In this document: positions 54,368-63,815 of the stretch, one piece after another | Layout: every line of letters begins with the position of its first letter | Numbering within the stretch: position 1 is the first letter of the stretch | Assembly (NCBI RefSeq): GCF_003610295.1 | Contig: NZ_RAPV01000001.1 | Coordinates: 6,882,001 to 6,946,000, forward strand | Direction: 5' to 3' | Length of the DNA: 64,000 nucleotides | Source: Paraburkholderia sp. BL23I1N1 | Lineage (GTDB): Bacteria; Pseudomonadota; Gammaproteobacteria; Burkholderiales; Burkholderiaceae | Notes under the pieces: generated by a model | Databases searched by the model: none | Told to the model about the DNA's origin: nothing | The model's input: the letters and a program-made list of their open reading frames with translations, nothing else | Made by a program: the position numbers and the translations under genes

Positions 54368-57067
54368 ATGTACAAGCAAGGCGTAGGCGATTTCAAGTAT
54401 TTCGTCGGCATCAGTTCGCTCGCCCAGGTGGCCACACGTGAAGACCGGGTCTGCGTGCTCAATATCCTGGGTGGCGAGTCGAGCGACGTGACACCGGTCG
54501 GCCATGTCTATTCGGGCGGCAACGTCGTGTTCGGCACCGCGCCGGGCAAGCGCGGCCAGGTGCTGGAGACGTCTCTCGGCAACGTGCCGGTCTACAACAA
54601 CGTGCTGGAAGGCATCAACGACGGTCACCGCTTCAACTGCGGTGTGATCTACCTGCCGCCCGCAGCGGCGCGTGACGGCGTGGCCGAACTGATCCGGGTG
54701 AATCCGGATCTGAAGAAGATCTTCATCGTCACCGAGAAGCTGGCCGTGCACGACTCGCGCGAGATCCGCGCGATGGGTCAGTCCAACGGCATCGACATCT
54801 TCGGCGGCAACAGCCTGGGCGTGGCCGATGCCTGGAACCAGGTTCGGATCGGCGGCGCACTGGGCGGCGACCATCCGGAGGAAGCCTTGCGCCGCGGCTC
54901 GATCGCGATCTTCTCCAACTCGGGCAACTTCACCACCACCATCGCGACCTATCTGCGCATGGCCGGCTGGGGCACCACCACTTCGATTTCCTGCGGCAAG
55001 GATGTCTATATCCATTTCGCGGCACCCGAGTTCGCCTTTGCGCTTTCCAACGATGCACGCAGCAAGGCGGCGGTGCTCTATGTCGAGCCCGGCGGCTACT
55101 ACGAGCTCGACGCCACCTTCACCAAGCCGGTGGTGGCCTGCGTGGTCGGACGCTGGAAATCCAAGCTGACCCGCGCGGTCGGGCATGCCGGCGCCATGGC
55201 CGGCGGTGCCGACGACGCCCTCAGCAAGGAAGGCTGGTTCATGGAGAAGTTCGGCGTGGACGGCATCTTCACGCCCGAGCATCCCGTGTTCTCGGCCAAG
55301 GGCGCACTCGTGACCAACATCGCCCACATTCCGGCCGCACTGACGGCGGTGATGGGCGAGAACGCCTGCCGGCCCGACTTCGCGTCAGAGGGCAATCTCG
55401 CGCTCAAGCCGTGGTTCGGCGCGAGTCACGGTCTGACGTTGCCGCCCGAGCTCGACCTGCCTGTCGTCGAGGCGAGCGCGCCGTATAACGAACAGATCAC
55501 GGCGCTGAACCGGCAGATCGGCGCGGTGCCGCCGCGCCAGACGCTGAAGGACGCCTCGGGCGCCTCGCAGATGGACGCGAAGAGCCAGGTCACCAGCCTG
55601 TATGGCGTATCGATGCTCGACGCCGCACAGTACCCGCTCGAAGCCAACGTCAGCCTGGCGCTATTGCACGAGCCCGGCGGCGAGAACGACCGGCGCCTGA
55701 TCAATGTCGCCATCGGCGCCGGTCTCAACCTGGTCGGTCAGCCGGCCCTCGCCGCGGCGCAGGCCGCGCGCGAGGCCGGCAATGCGCCCAACACGGTGCT
55801 GGCCGCTGCTGCCAGCATCCTGGGGCCACGCTGCCAGGGCGAGGCGCGCCAGGCCACGCGGGCGCTCATTGACGCTTTCATGGCGGCCGGCATGAGCGAC
55901 GCGCTGGACGAAAGCTTCGATCTGGGCCGGATCAAGGTGGATGACCCTGTCCTGTTCGTCCGCGCTGACCCCGACGCCCGCGCCGAGGCGATGCTTGAGG
56001 GCCTGCGCGCCAGAGGCGCGAAGTCGGTCTTCCTGCGTTACCTGCAAGGACTACCCGGCCATCCCACGGCTGATGCCGTGCTCGCCGCGATCAGCGCTAC
56101 CCTGGCGTGGGGGCCGCTGCTGCGCAAACGCGTCTCGCGTCTGACTGCTGAAAGCCTGCCGTGGTGGCTGCGCCTGTTCGGCGCCTTGATCGGCGCGTCG
56201 GTGAACGCGGATCAGCATCAGCCAGACAGCTTCTGCGGTATCGCGACGAGCGAGATCCTGCAGAACCGGCCGGTCAGCGAAGTGGCGTTCGTCGCGCTGC
56301 TTGGCTTCGCACCCCAGCCAGCCGATCTGTTCGCTTTCCAGGTACTGGTGGGGCTGCTGCTGTCCAACGGGCCAGGCACGATCTCGGCCCAAGGCGCCAA
56401 GGGCGCGGTCTCGGCCGATGGACCCGAGGACCCCGAGCGGGTGCAGCTCAACAAGGGCCTGGTCGGCTTTCTCACTCACACCGGCTACACCCACGGTGGC
56501 AACGGCTACGAAGGTATTGCCTTCCTGATCGAGCAGTTCAAGGACTCGGGCCTGGTCGATCCGGGTGATCCCAACCATGGTATCGACCTGAAGGCGCTGG
56601 CCTTGAAGTACGTCGAGGCCTACGCTCGTTACAAGTCGAACAAGAAGAACACCGGGAGCCTCGACATCCAGAAGATTCCGGGCGTCAATCACCCGGTCTT
56701 CAAGGACAAACCAGTCAACTACGATCCGCGCGAGGTCTTCATTCGCGAGCTGATGGCCGGGCGCAACGAATACAACATCTTCCACGAGTTCTACGGCACG
56801 CTGGTGCAAACCTTGTTCGATGCAGGCGTGTCGCGCAACGTCTATTGCGTCAACGTCGACGCGGTCATTGCCGCGCTACTGCTGAGGATGCTGTGGCAGC
56901 CGTATCGCAGCGGCGGATATACCGGCGCGGCGCTCGAGACTGCGGCGTTCACGATCTTCCTGTATCCACGCATGCTCGGCTGCGCCGCTGAGGTCGACGA
57001 CCACATGAACCGCGGTCGCAACATGGACACGCGCACGCCGGCGTCGCAGTGCCAGTTTGTCGCCTGA
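54368..57067 (+). CDS. ATP-citrate lyase-like subunit (CoA-ligase plus citrate-synthase domain)
   Basis: An 899-residue protein. It has a CoA-binding domain like succinyl-CoA synthetase alpha (about residues 20-300) with the phospho-histidine loop AVGHAGAMAGGADD (His273), a middle ligase domain, and a C-terminal citrate-synthase-like domain (about 600-899) with His775 in PGVNHPVF and VYCVNVDAVIAALLLRMLW. This is the architecture of ATP-citrate lyase split over two genes. AAGGAG precedes the ATG at 54368. With its partner it should cleave citrate with ATP and CoA to acetyl-CoA and oxaloacetate. Motif details differ from animal and green-sulfur enzymes, so the substrate is inferred mainly from the adjoining citrate symporter. 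Confidence 0.75.
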   Translation: MYKQGVGDFKYFVGISSLAQVATREDRVCVLNILGGESSDVTPVGHVYSGGNVVFGTAPGKRGQVLETSLGNVPVYNNVLEGINDGHRFNCGVIYLPPAAARDGVAELIRVNPDLKKIFIVTEKLAVHDSREIRAMGQSNGIDIFGGNSLGVADAWNQVRIGGALGGDHPEEALRRGSIAIFSNSGNFTTTIATYLRMAGWGTTTSISCGKDVYIHFAAPEFAFALSNDARSKAAVLYVEPGGYYELDATFTKPVVACVVGRWKSKLTRAVGHAGAMAGGADDALSKEGWFMEKFGVDGIFTPEHPVFSAKGALVTNIAHIPAALTAVMGENACRPDFASEGNLALKPWFGASHGLTLPPELDLPVVEASAPYNEQITALNRQIGAVPPRQTLKDASGASQMDAKSQVTSLYGVSMLDAAQYPLEANVSLALLHEPGGENDRRLINVAIGAGLNLVGQPALAAAQAAREAGNAPNTVLAAAASILGPRCQGEARQATRALIDAFMAAGMSDALDESFDLGRIKVDDPVLFVRADPDARAEAMLEGLRARGAKSVFLRYLQGLPGHPTADAVLAAISATLAWGPLLRKRVSRLTAESLPWWLRLFGALIGASVNADQHQPDSFCGIATSEILQNRPVSEVAFVALLGFAPQPADLFAFQVLVGLLLSNGPGTISAQGAKGAVSADGPEDPERVQLNKGLVGFLTHTGYTHGGNGYEGIAFLIEQFKDSGLVDPGDPNHGIDLKALALKYVEAYARYKSNKKNTGSLDIQKIPGVNHPVFKDKPVNYDPREVFIRELMAGRNEYNIFHEFYGTLVQTLFDAGVSRNVYCVNVDAVIAALLLRMLWQPYRSGGYTGAALETAAFTIFLYPRMLGCAAEVDDHMNRGRNMDTRTPASQCQFVA

Positions 57068-57154
57068 TTGACGATGGCTGACAAATCGCGCATCGACCGG
57101 CCCGATTGATCGGCCTCGACACGCCGGTCTTCGCCGCATTGGGCGTGCCGACGG

Positions 57155-57322
57155 CCGATGCACAGCAAGCAGTTTGTCCACTGGCAGGTAGAGCCGATCT
57201 GAGAGGGCTTCTCGCGTCAGTATGGCAACGTGACGAACGTAGGTAGGGGCAAACAGGAGTTCGGCGACAAGCGTCGCGCCGAAATCGACGTCCGTCTTGG
57301 CGGCTGAGTCCAGAAGCATCAT
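57155..57322 (-). pseudogene. TetR-family regulator, C-terminal remnant
   Basis: A minus-strand segment encodes LDSAAKTDVDFGATLVAELL and FAPTYVRHVAILTREALSDR, which is the style of TetR C-terminal domains (a D-x-D before LxAELLFxPxY). No DNA-binding domain is present; the sequence joins the AcuI/YhdH remnant upstream. The assignment rests on a short pattern. Confidence 0.35.
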
Positions 57323-57690
57323 CGAGCCAGATCCTTCGCGATAGCCGCCCGGCCGAACAGGACATCACCGCGCGGACGTGACACCTTTTGCGCAAGAGCG
57401 CCACAATGCTGCTCGCCGACGCCCCAGCCATTGAGCAGAACCTGATCGCCCGCCCGATAGTCGACATGACAGCTGTCCTCCACAACACCGACCAGGTCGA
57501 TGCCCGGCAACATCGGAAATTTCCGTACTACTGGACTGCGGCCCGTTATGGCGAGCCCGTCCTTATAGTTGAGCGTCGAGTAACTCACCCGGATCGTTAC
57601 ATCTCCGTCGGGCAATTGCGACTCGTCGATGTCCTTCAGTGTTGCGTGGCAACCTGTCGCATCCTTCTCAATCAGAATTCCCTTGAACAC
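57319..57690 (-). pseudogene. AcuI/YhdH-like acrylyl-CoA reductase, N-terminal remnant
   Basis: About 105 codons match the N-terminus of AcuI/YhdH medium-chain reductases (VTIRVSYSTLNYKDGLAITG, FPMLPGIDLVGVVEDS, LNGWGVGEQHCGALAQK). Then the sequence departs into an unrelated tail and stops at 57319; the Rossmann domain is gone. AGGAGG lies five bases ahead of the GTG at 57690. It is 19 bases past the GMC oxidoreductase stop, on the same strand, so it was probably the last gene of that operon. Confidence 0.75.
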
Positions 57691-57709
57691 ACGCACCTCC
57701 TGTTTCCTA

Positions 57710-59437
57710 TCACGCTAGATCCACGTTCGGGCTTATGCTCACCTCGACAACGCCGTGCATATGCCCCGCCGGCTTGGCTTCCCGCTTTCTATCCATGCGA
57801 ATCATTTCACTCGCTCGCTCTGCGATCATCAATGTTGGCGAGTTGGTGTTGCCCGATGTGATCGTCGGCATGATCGAAGCGTCGACCACCCGTAAGCCGT
57901 TCACACCATGCACCCGAAGACGGGAATCGACCACGGAGTCCGGATCGTCCGCCATACCCATTCGGCACGTTCCGACCGGATGAAAGATGGTTGTTCCCAC
58001 GTCGCCGGCCGCATGCCGCAATTCATCTTCGGTCTGGAATTGGATTCCAGGGAGAATTTCCTGTGGCCGAAACCGCTCAAGCGCGGGCGCCGACACAATG
58101 CGCCGAGTCAGTCGCAGCGCGTTTGCCGCGACATGACGGTCCTCCTCGGCCGAAAGGTAGTTGGGCGCGATTCTCGGTGCCATCGCCGGATCACTCGATG
58201 TGATGTGCACGCTGCCCCGTGACGACGGCCGTAACTGACAGACGGACGCGGTGAACGCGTCGAACCGATGCAACGGTTCTCCGAACCGTTCGAGTGACAG
58301 GGGCTGTACATGGTACTGAACGTCAGGTCGAGTCAGCGTTCCATCATTCGGATCGGACTTTGCAAACACGCCGAGCTGCGACGGCGCCATCGCCATCGGC
58401 CCACTCCTGAACACTCCATATTCGAGGCCGATCTTGAGTTTTCCCCACCAGTGAGCGCTGAGGGTGTTCAATGTCCGTACGCCCTCCACCTTGAATGCCA
58501 TGCGTAACTGCAAATGATCCTGCAGATTTTCGCCGACACCCGGAAGATCTTTGACCACCCCAATTCCATGCTTTGCCAGCCGATCGGCACTTCCGATTCC
58601 CGACAATTCCAGCAATTGGGGAGAATTGACGGCCCCTGCACAGAGAATCACTTCGCGCCGCGCTCTCGCCACACGCGGCTCGTCGCCGAGGCGGAACTCG
58701 ATTCCGGTACACTGGTTATTCTCGAACATCAGTCGTCGCATCTGCGCATTCGTGAGAACCGTCAGGTTCCCGCGCTGTGCTGCAGGTCGAAGATAGGCTT
58801 TCGACGCATTCCACCGGACGCCGTGTTTTTGATTGACGTCAAAATACCCGACCCCTGTGTTGTCGCCTCTATTGAAATCGTCCGTCGCTGGTATACCTGT
58901 CTGTTGCGCGGCTTGGGAAAATGTCTCGAGAATGTCCCATTTCAATCGCTGCTTCTCCACACGCCACGGGCCGCCAGCACCGTGAGCACCACTTGCATCA
59001 CCATGGAAGTCCTCGCTCTTCCTGAACGTCTCGAGGACAGACTCCCACCGCCATGACGAATCGCCGGCTATGCGCGCCCATTCGTCGTAATCCTCACTCT
59101 GACCGCGCATGTAGATCATGCCGTTAATCGACGAGCAGCCGCCAAGGACCCGGCCTCGCGGATAGGCTAACGCCCTGCCGTTCAGCCCTGCCTCAACGCA
59201 CGTCTTGTAGCGCCAATCGGTCCGCGAATTTCCAATGCAGTAGAGATAGCCGACCGGGATATGAATCCAATGGTAGTCATCCTTTCCACCTGCCTCGATC
59301 AGCAGTACCGACACGTCTTCATCTTCGCTCAAACGGCTTGCGACCACGCAACCCGCCGTACCTGCGCCAATCACGATATAGTCGAATTCACCCACTGACT
59401 GCTTCGAGCTGGTTCCTTTGATTGTTCCTTCCGACAT
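57710..59437 (-). CDS. GMC-family FAD oxidoreductase (choline dehydrogenase-like)
   Basis: A 575-residue glucose-methanol-choline oxidoreductase. The FAD motif YIVIGAGTAGCVVASRLSED is at the N-terminus, the GMC signature RGRVLGGCSSINGMIYMRG follows, and the active-site His486 lies in HPVGTCRMG before GNTNSPTLMIAERAS. AAGGAGG precedes the ATG at 59437. The same frame is open to 60181, but that part is antisense-like read-through of the permease gene. It is the last intact gene of an ABC-importer operon and probably oxidises an alcohol group of the imported compound; the substrate is unknown. Confidence 0.9.
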   Translation of the reverse strand: MSEGTIKGTSSKQSVGEFDYIVIGAGTAGCVVASRLSEDEDVSVLLIEAGGKDDYHWIHIPVGYLYCIGNSRTDWRYKTCVEAGLNGRALAYPRGRVLGGCSSINGMIYMRGQSEDYDEWARIAGDSSWRWESVLETFRKSEDFHGDASGAHGAGGPWRVEKQRLKWDILETFSQAAQQTGIPATDDFNRGDNTGVGYFDVNQKHGVRWNASKAYLRPAAQRGNLTVLTNAQMRRLMFENNQCTGIEFRLGDEPRVARARREVILCAGAVNSPQLLELSGIGSADRLAKHGIGVVKDLPGVGENLQDHLQLRMAFKVEGVRTLNTLSAHWWGKLKIGLEYGVFRSGPMAMAPSQLGVFAKSDPNDGTLTRPDVQYHVQPLSLERFGEPLHRFDAFTASVCQLRPSSRGSVHITSSDPAMAPRIAPNYLSAEEDRHVAANALRLTRRIVSAPALERFRPQEILPGIQFQTEDELRHAAGDVGTTIFHPVGTCRMGMADDPDSVVDSRLRVHGVNGLRVVDASIMPTITSGNTNSPTLMIAERASEMIRMDRKREAKPAGHMHGVVEVSISPNVDLA

Positions 59438-59526
59438 CTGGCCTCCTTGTATCTGTGCATATCGATTACTGGCCGTTTTGGCACCCTGTCGCTCTGACAA
59501 CATCCGATGCACGGGTGCCGACAACG

Positions 59527-60366
59527 TCAGGTCGACGTCTGCTTTGCTACGGATCTGGACCGCAACCATTCCATGGTGATAAGCAGCAGACTTGAAAAGA
59601 CGATAAAAATTGACGCAAGCGCAGCCACGGTGGGTGTGATGTTTTCGCGAATCCCGATGAACATCTGAAGCGGGAGCGTTCCCTGCGTCGGGCCGGCGAT
59701 GAACATGGTGATCACGACGTCGTCCAGCGACGTAGCAAACGCAAACAGCGCTCCGGAAATCACACCGGGCGCGATGATCGGCAAAGTAACCCGGAAGAAC
59801 GTTCGGACCGGCGACGCGCCCAGACTCAGGCTGGCTCGTACGTAATTCTGGTTGAAGCCGGCAAGCGTTGCGTTTACCGTGATCACGACAAACGGCGCGG
59901 CGATCACTACATGCCCGAAAATCAGGCCGGCATAGGTCCCGGCCAATCCCCAGCGGGCAAACAACAGATACATCCCCACTCCTGTGACGATCACCGGGAC
60001 GATCATCGGGGAGATCAGGACGGCGACCAGCAACCCTTTGCCCTTGAACGAAGCCCTGTTCAATCCTAGTGCGGCCAGCGTCCCGAGTATGGTCGCGACT
60101 ATCGTAGCGATCGGCGTCACGATGAGGCTGTTGGCTCCGGCCCGTGCCCAGTCCGTCGACGTGAACAGGTCGTGATACCACCTGAACGAAAACCCATGGA
60201 TCGGATAGACGAGAAACGAGTTCTCGTTAAACGAAAGCGGGATGATCGCCAGAATAGGCAGAATCAGAAACACAAGAATCAGGACGTTCGCCGATCGCAA
60301 GGCGTAATGCCAAACGATTTCCGGCGTCGACACGTAGGGCGCGAAACGCGGCATGCTGGTTTTCAT
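59527..60366 (-). CDS. ABC transporter permease, PotC-like
   Basis: A 279-residue permease with six predicted helices and the EAA-type loop RASLSLGASPVRTFFRVTLP. It resembles PotC/YdcV components of spermidine/putrescine-type importers (ISGALFAFATSLDDVVITMF is typical). It starts four bases after the partner permease stop, so the two are coupled. It is followed by the GMC oxidoreductase gene after 89 bases. Confidence 0.9.
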   Translation of the reverse strand: MKTSMPRFAPYVSTPEIVWHYALRSANVLILVFLILPILAIIPLSFNENSFLVYPIHGFSFRWYHDLFTSTDWARAGANSLIVTPIATIVATILGTLAALGLNRASFKGKGLLVAVLISPMIVPVIVTGVGMYLLFARWGLAGTYAGLIFGHVVIAAPFVVITVNATLAGFNQNYVRASLSLGASPVRTFFRVTLPIIAPGVISGALFAFATSLDDVVITMFIAGPTQGTLPLQMFIGIRENITPTVAALASIFIVFSSLLLITMEWLRSRSVAKQTST

Positions 60367-60370
60367 GATG

Positions 60371-61633
60371 CTAGGCCACCTTTATTTCTGTTCCGACGAT
60401 CTTTCGATAGAGCGCAAAGAGAATCAGCGTCACGAGAAGGAGAACTGCACCGAGCGCGCACGCCATCCCCCAATTCAGCGCCACGTTGGTGAAATATGCG
60501 ATGTAGTAGCTGACCATCTGATCACCTGCCCCGCCGAGCAGGGCGGGGGTGATGTAGTAGCCCAGTGCAGTAATGAACACCAGCAGACCACCCGCCCCCA
60601 CGCCAGGAAGCGTCTGCGGCACATAGATTTTCCAGAATGCTCCGAAGGGGTGGCTCCCCAGCGAAATCGCAGCCTTTGTATAGCTTGCCGGGACAGATTT
60701 CATCACGCTGTAGAGCGGCAAAATCATGAATGGCAAGAGGATGTGGGTCATGGCGATCAGCACCCCCGTCCTGTTGAACAGGAGCGGCAACGGTTTCGAA
60801 ATTACGTGCAACGCCATCAACGCCTTGTTGACGAGGCCCTCGCCCTGCAGAATCACGATCCATGCAGAAATGCGAACGAGGATCGATGTCCAGAACGGCA
60901 GAAGCACCAGGATCATCACGAGATTCGCCTTGCGAGCTGGCAGAATTGAGATCCAGTAGGCGAGCGGATAACCCAGCAAAAGCGCCGCGAGCGTCACGAA
61001 TCCGCTGATCTCAAAGGTCCGCATGAACACGGAGCGATATGCCGATGCGCCGTTATCGACCGGCACGATCCGACCATCGGAACTTTCCCGATAGTCGATC
61101 GTGGCAAGGAGATACTGGCTTGTGTAACGGGACGACTCGCTGGCTATCGCCCGCCAGTAACTCGCGTCACCCCAGCGTGGATCGATTTCGATCAGGCGTT
61201 TCTTCATCTCCTGCGCGGAAATCGCTGCATCGTTATCGCCGAAGGGAAGCGCGCTGGTCGTCCTGTAAAACAACGAGCGGAAACCATCCTTCTGGCCGTT
61301 GAGGCGACCGGCCGCGGTGCCCGCATCGTTATTTCCTCCGTTGCTTTCCACGTCGAGCACCAACGCACGGTAAGCGTCATCGGGAACGGGCGACTTGCCA
61401 TTCCAACGTCTCAATGCCGAGGTCGTTTTCGGCAATGCATCGACCACCTCGGGATTTTGAACCGATCGCGAGATCATCGACGCAACCGGCATCACAAACA
61501 CCAGCAGAATAAAGATAGCAAGCGGAGCTACCAGCGCAAACGCAACAACTTCCTTGCGGAATTGCACGGCTCGCAGCGACCTCTTGAGCTTACGCGTGTC
61601 CCAGCTCTGTTGCTGAGAAGTGATGGTACTCAT
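60371..61633 (-). CDS. ABC transporter permease, PotB-like, with a long periplasmic insert
   Basis: A 420-residue permease. The first membrane helix (VAFALVAPLAIFILLVFVMP) is followed by about 140 polar residues before the second helix (ISGFVTLAALLLGYPLAYW). Usual PotB proteins are near 300 residues, so the extra periplasmic domain accounts for the length. The EAA loop reads KAAISLGSHPFGAFWKIYVP. GGAGG precedes the ATG at 61633; a longer open frame to 61816 overlaps the binding-protein gene and is not used. Confidence 0.88.
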   Translation of the reverse strand: MSTITSQQQSWDTRKLKRSLRAVQFRKEVVAFALVAPLAIFILLVFVMPVASMISRSVQNPEVVDALPKTTSALRRWNGKSPVPDDAYRALVLDVESNGGNNDAGTAAGRLNGQKDGFRSLFYRTTSALPFGDNDAAISAQEMKKRLIEIDPRWGDASYWRAIASESSRYTSQYLLATIDYRESSDGRIVPVDNGASAYRSVFMRTFEISGFVTLAALLLGYPLAYWISILPARKANLVMILVLLPFWTSILVRISAWIVILQGEGLVNKALMALHVISKPLPLLFNRTGVLIAMTHILLPFMILPLYSVMKSVPASYTKAAISLGSHPFGAFWKIYVPQTLPGVGAGGLLVFITALGYYITPALLGGAGDQMVSYYIAYFTNVALNWGMACALGAVLLLVTLILFALYRKIVGTEIKVA

Positions 61634-61649
61634 GCATCCTCCGTTTCCG

Positions 61650-62687
61650 TTACCTGGCGGCCCACGCTGTAAAGCGTTGCTCAAGCGCATCGCCATGGTC
61701 GGTCCAGAATTCGACGCTATTAGGAATAGCTGTGTTACCGTTCTGAGCTGAATTGGGGAGCGCTGCCAGAGTCGCGGCGTCAAGCAATTTAAGCGCCGCT
61801 TTGTTGGTTGGGCCATACGGGATTTGCTGCGCGAACGCGGCTTGCGGCTGAGGCTTCAGTACATACGAAATGTATTTTTGGGCCGTATCCTTGTTCTTCG
61901 AACCTTTCGGAATAACGAAAAAATCCAGTTCGTAGATACTTTGATCCCAGGCAATGGCGAGATTTTTGTTCCCTTCCCGTTCCGCTGCGTCGATGCGCCC
62001 GTTATAAGCAGTCGACATGGCAACATCTCCCGCAATCAGGAACTGCGGAGGCTGAGCGCCAGCTTCCCACCACTGAATATGGGGTTTGAGTTCGTCCATT
62101 TTCCTGAACGCCCGCTCGACCCCTGTGGGTGTGCTGAGTACGGTGTAGACATCCTTCGGTGCCACCCCATCCGCCATTAGCGCGAATTCCAGGTTATAGC
62201 GGGCCTCCTTCTTCATTCCCCGCTTTCCCGGGAATTTCTTCACATCCCAGAAGTCCTTCCAGCCGTGCGGCGTGCTCCTGCTCAGCGCGGGGTTGTACGC
62301 GAGTACGGTCGACCACACAAACGTTCCCGCTGCGCAAGGTGTCGCAGCCCCGGCCATCAGGTCACCCTTGCTGGCGATCTTCGACCAGTCGAGCTTCTCG
62401 AAGAGACCATCCTGGCACCCGCGACCGACGTCCGCCGACTCGACCTCTACGACATCCCACGTGACATTCCTGGCCTCGACCATTGCTTTTACCTTCGCCA
62501 TCTCGCCCGTGTACTGAATGGCGTTCGTCGCAATGCCGCTCTCCTTCGAGAACGGGTCCACCCATGCCGCCTTTTGAGCATTACCGTCTGCCCCGCCGTA
62601 GTTGACGGTGGTGAGCGCACCGGCAAAAGCCGCAGTTGACAAGCACGTGAGCACCGCGGCGCAGATCATTTTCGAGTTCGATTTCAT
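61650..62687 (-). CDS. ABC transporter substrate-binding protein, PotD-like
   Basis: A 345-residue periplasmic protein with a signal peptide (MKSNSKMICAAVLTCLSTAA, cleavage after AFA). The mature part (LTTVNYGGADGNAQKAAWVD, FVWSTVLAYNPAL, DVAMSTAYNGRIDAAEREG) resembles the polyamine-type cluster D binding proteins. It follows the ATPase gene by 36 bases. The ligand may be a polyamine, an amino alcohol or an opine-like compound; this cannot be decided from sequence. Confidence 0.9.
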   Translation of the reverse strand: MKSNSKMICAAVLTCLSTAAFAGALTTVNYGGADGNAQKAAWVDPFSKESGIATNAIQYTGEMAKVKAMVEARNVTWDVVEVESADVGRGCQDGLFEKLDWSKIASKGDLMAGAATPCAAGTFVWSTVLAYNPALSRSTPHGWKDFWDVKKFPGKRGMKKEARYNLEFALMADGVAPKDVYTVLSTPTGVERAFRKMDELKPHIQWWEAGAQPPQFLIAGDVAMSTAYNGRIDAAEREGNKNLAIAWDQSIYELDFFVIPKGSKNKDTAQKYISYVLKPQPQAAFAQQIPYGPTNKAALKLLDAATLAALPNSAQNGNTAIPNSVEFWTDHGDALEQRFTAWAAR

Positions 62688-62723
62688 TGTCTCCTCCTAC
62701 TGTGTAATGGAAATTGAAAAACT

Positions 62724-63815
62724 TCAGTTCAAGATCTTCAGGTGGTCTTCCCGGAACGAAAGGGAAATCCGGTTCCCCGAATGAACGTAGGATTGCCAAT
62801 CGTTCTCAAGCGAGACTTTCACGAAACACTCGGCTTCTCCGGGACCGCGGCAACGCAGCCGGACATGATCACCAAAATAAATTGCGTCGAGTGTTTCGGT
62901 GTGTATGGTATTCGCCCCGGGTGTCAGATGAGATTCAACAGATAGCCGTTCTGGGCGGATAACTGCCGTCGCCTGGTGTCCGACGTCAGCACTCGCCACA
63001 TTCAGGGCGCGCACCGTCGTCCCATCGGCGAGGCGCAGGTGGCAATAACCACCGTCCCTCGTCACGACAGTGCCCCTCATCCGATTGTTGTCGCCGATGA
63101 AATTCGCGACAAAGAGATTTCTCGGCGATTCGTACAGTCGATCCACGGTATCGAGCTGCTGAATCACCCCCTGGTCGAACACGGCGACACGGTCGGACAT
63201 CGTGAGTGCTTCGCTCTGGTCATGCGTGACGTAGACGAACGTCAGTCCGAGCGTCTCATGCAGCGCCTTCAACTCCAGTTGCATGTGTTCGCGCAACTGT
63301 TTGTCGAGCGCACCGAGAGGTTCATCCATCAGCACGAGCTGAGGGTTGAAAACCAGCGCGCGCGCAAGGGCGACGCGCTGCTGCTGGCCACCCGAGAGCT
63401 GACTGGGCATCCGTTTGCCCAGCTTCTCCATGCCGACCATTTCGAGCGCCCGCTTTACCTTTGCACCTCGTTCGTCGGCCGGTACTTTCCGAACCTTGAG
63501 GGGATATTCCAGATTCTGTGCGACCGTGAGATGGGGAAAGAGCGCATAGTTCTGGAACACCATCCCGATATTGCGTTTATGTGGCGGGACCCGGTTCAGC
63601 AGTTGACCATCGAGCCAGATTTCGCCGCCCGTCGGGTACTCGAATCCTGCGAGCATCATCAGGCAAGTCGTTTTCCCCGATCCGGATGGGCCGAGCAAGG
63701 TCAGAAACTCGCCTTTCCGGATGTCGAGATTCAGATCTTTGACAACTAGCGTTTCACCATCGTAGGTTTTTTTAACGTGACGGAAGCTCACGAGAGCTTT
63801 GGTCTGATCCTGCAT
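62724..63815 (-). CDS. ABC transporter ATP-binding protein, PotA-like
   Basis: A 363-residue ATPase with Walker A GPSGSGKT (residues 42-49), signature LSGGQQQR (140-147), Walker B LVLMDEP (160-166), H-loop His198 and a C-terminal TOBE domain (AVIRPERLSVES). GGAGACAGCC lies just before the ATG at 63815. It is the first gene of the operon ATPase, binding protein, permease, permease, GMC oxidoreductase. Confidence 0.92.
   Translation of the reverse strand: MQDQTKALVSFRHVKKTYDGETLVVKDLNLDIRKGEFLTLLGPSGSGKTTCLMMLAGFEYPTGGEIWLDGQLLNRVPPHKRNIGMVFQNYALFPHLTVAQNLEYPLKVRKVPADERGAKVKRALEMVGMEKLGKRMPSQLSGGQQQRVALARALVFNPQLVLMDEPLGALDKQLREHMQLELKALHETLGLTFVYVTHDQSEALTMSDRVAVFDQGVIQQLDTVDRLYESPRNLFVANFIGDNNRMRGTVVTRDGGYCHLRLADGTTVRALNVASADVGHQATAVIRPERLSVESHLTPGANTIHTETLDAIYFGDHVRLRCRGPGEAECFVKVSLENDWQSYVHSGNRISLSFREDHLKILN

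Noticed and set aside
53423..55327. A 634-codon minus-strand open frame
   Set aside because: It is antisense to both citrate-lyase-like subunits, which have clear domains and ribosome sites; its translation has no recognisable motifs.
59438..60181. N-terminal extension of the GMC oxidoreductase frame
   Set aside because: The upstream part overlaps the permease gene in another frame; the ATG at 59437 with AAGGAGG and the FAD motif 20 residues later marks the true start.
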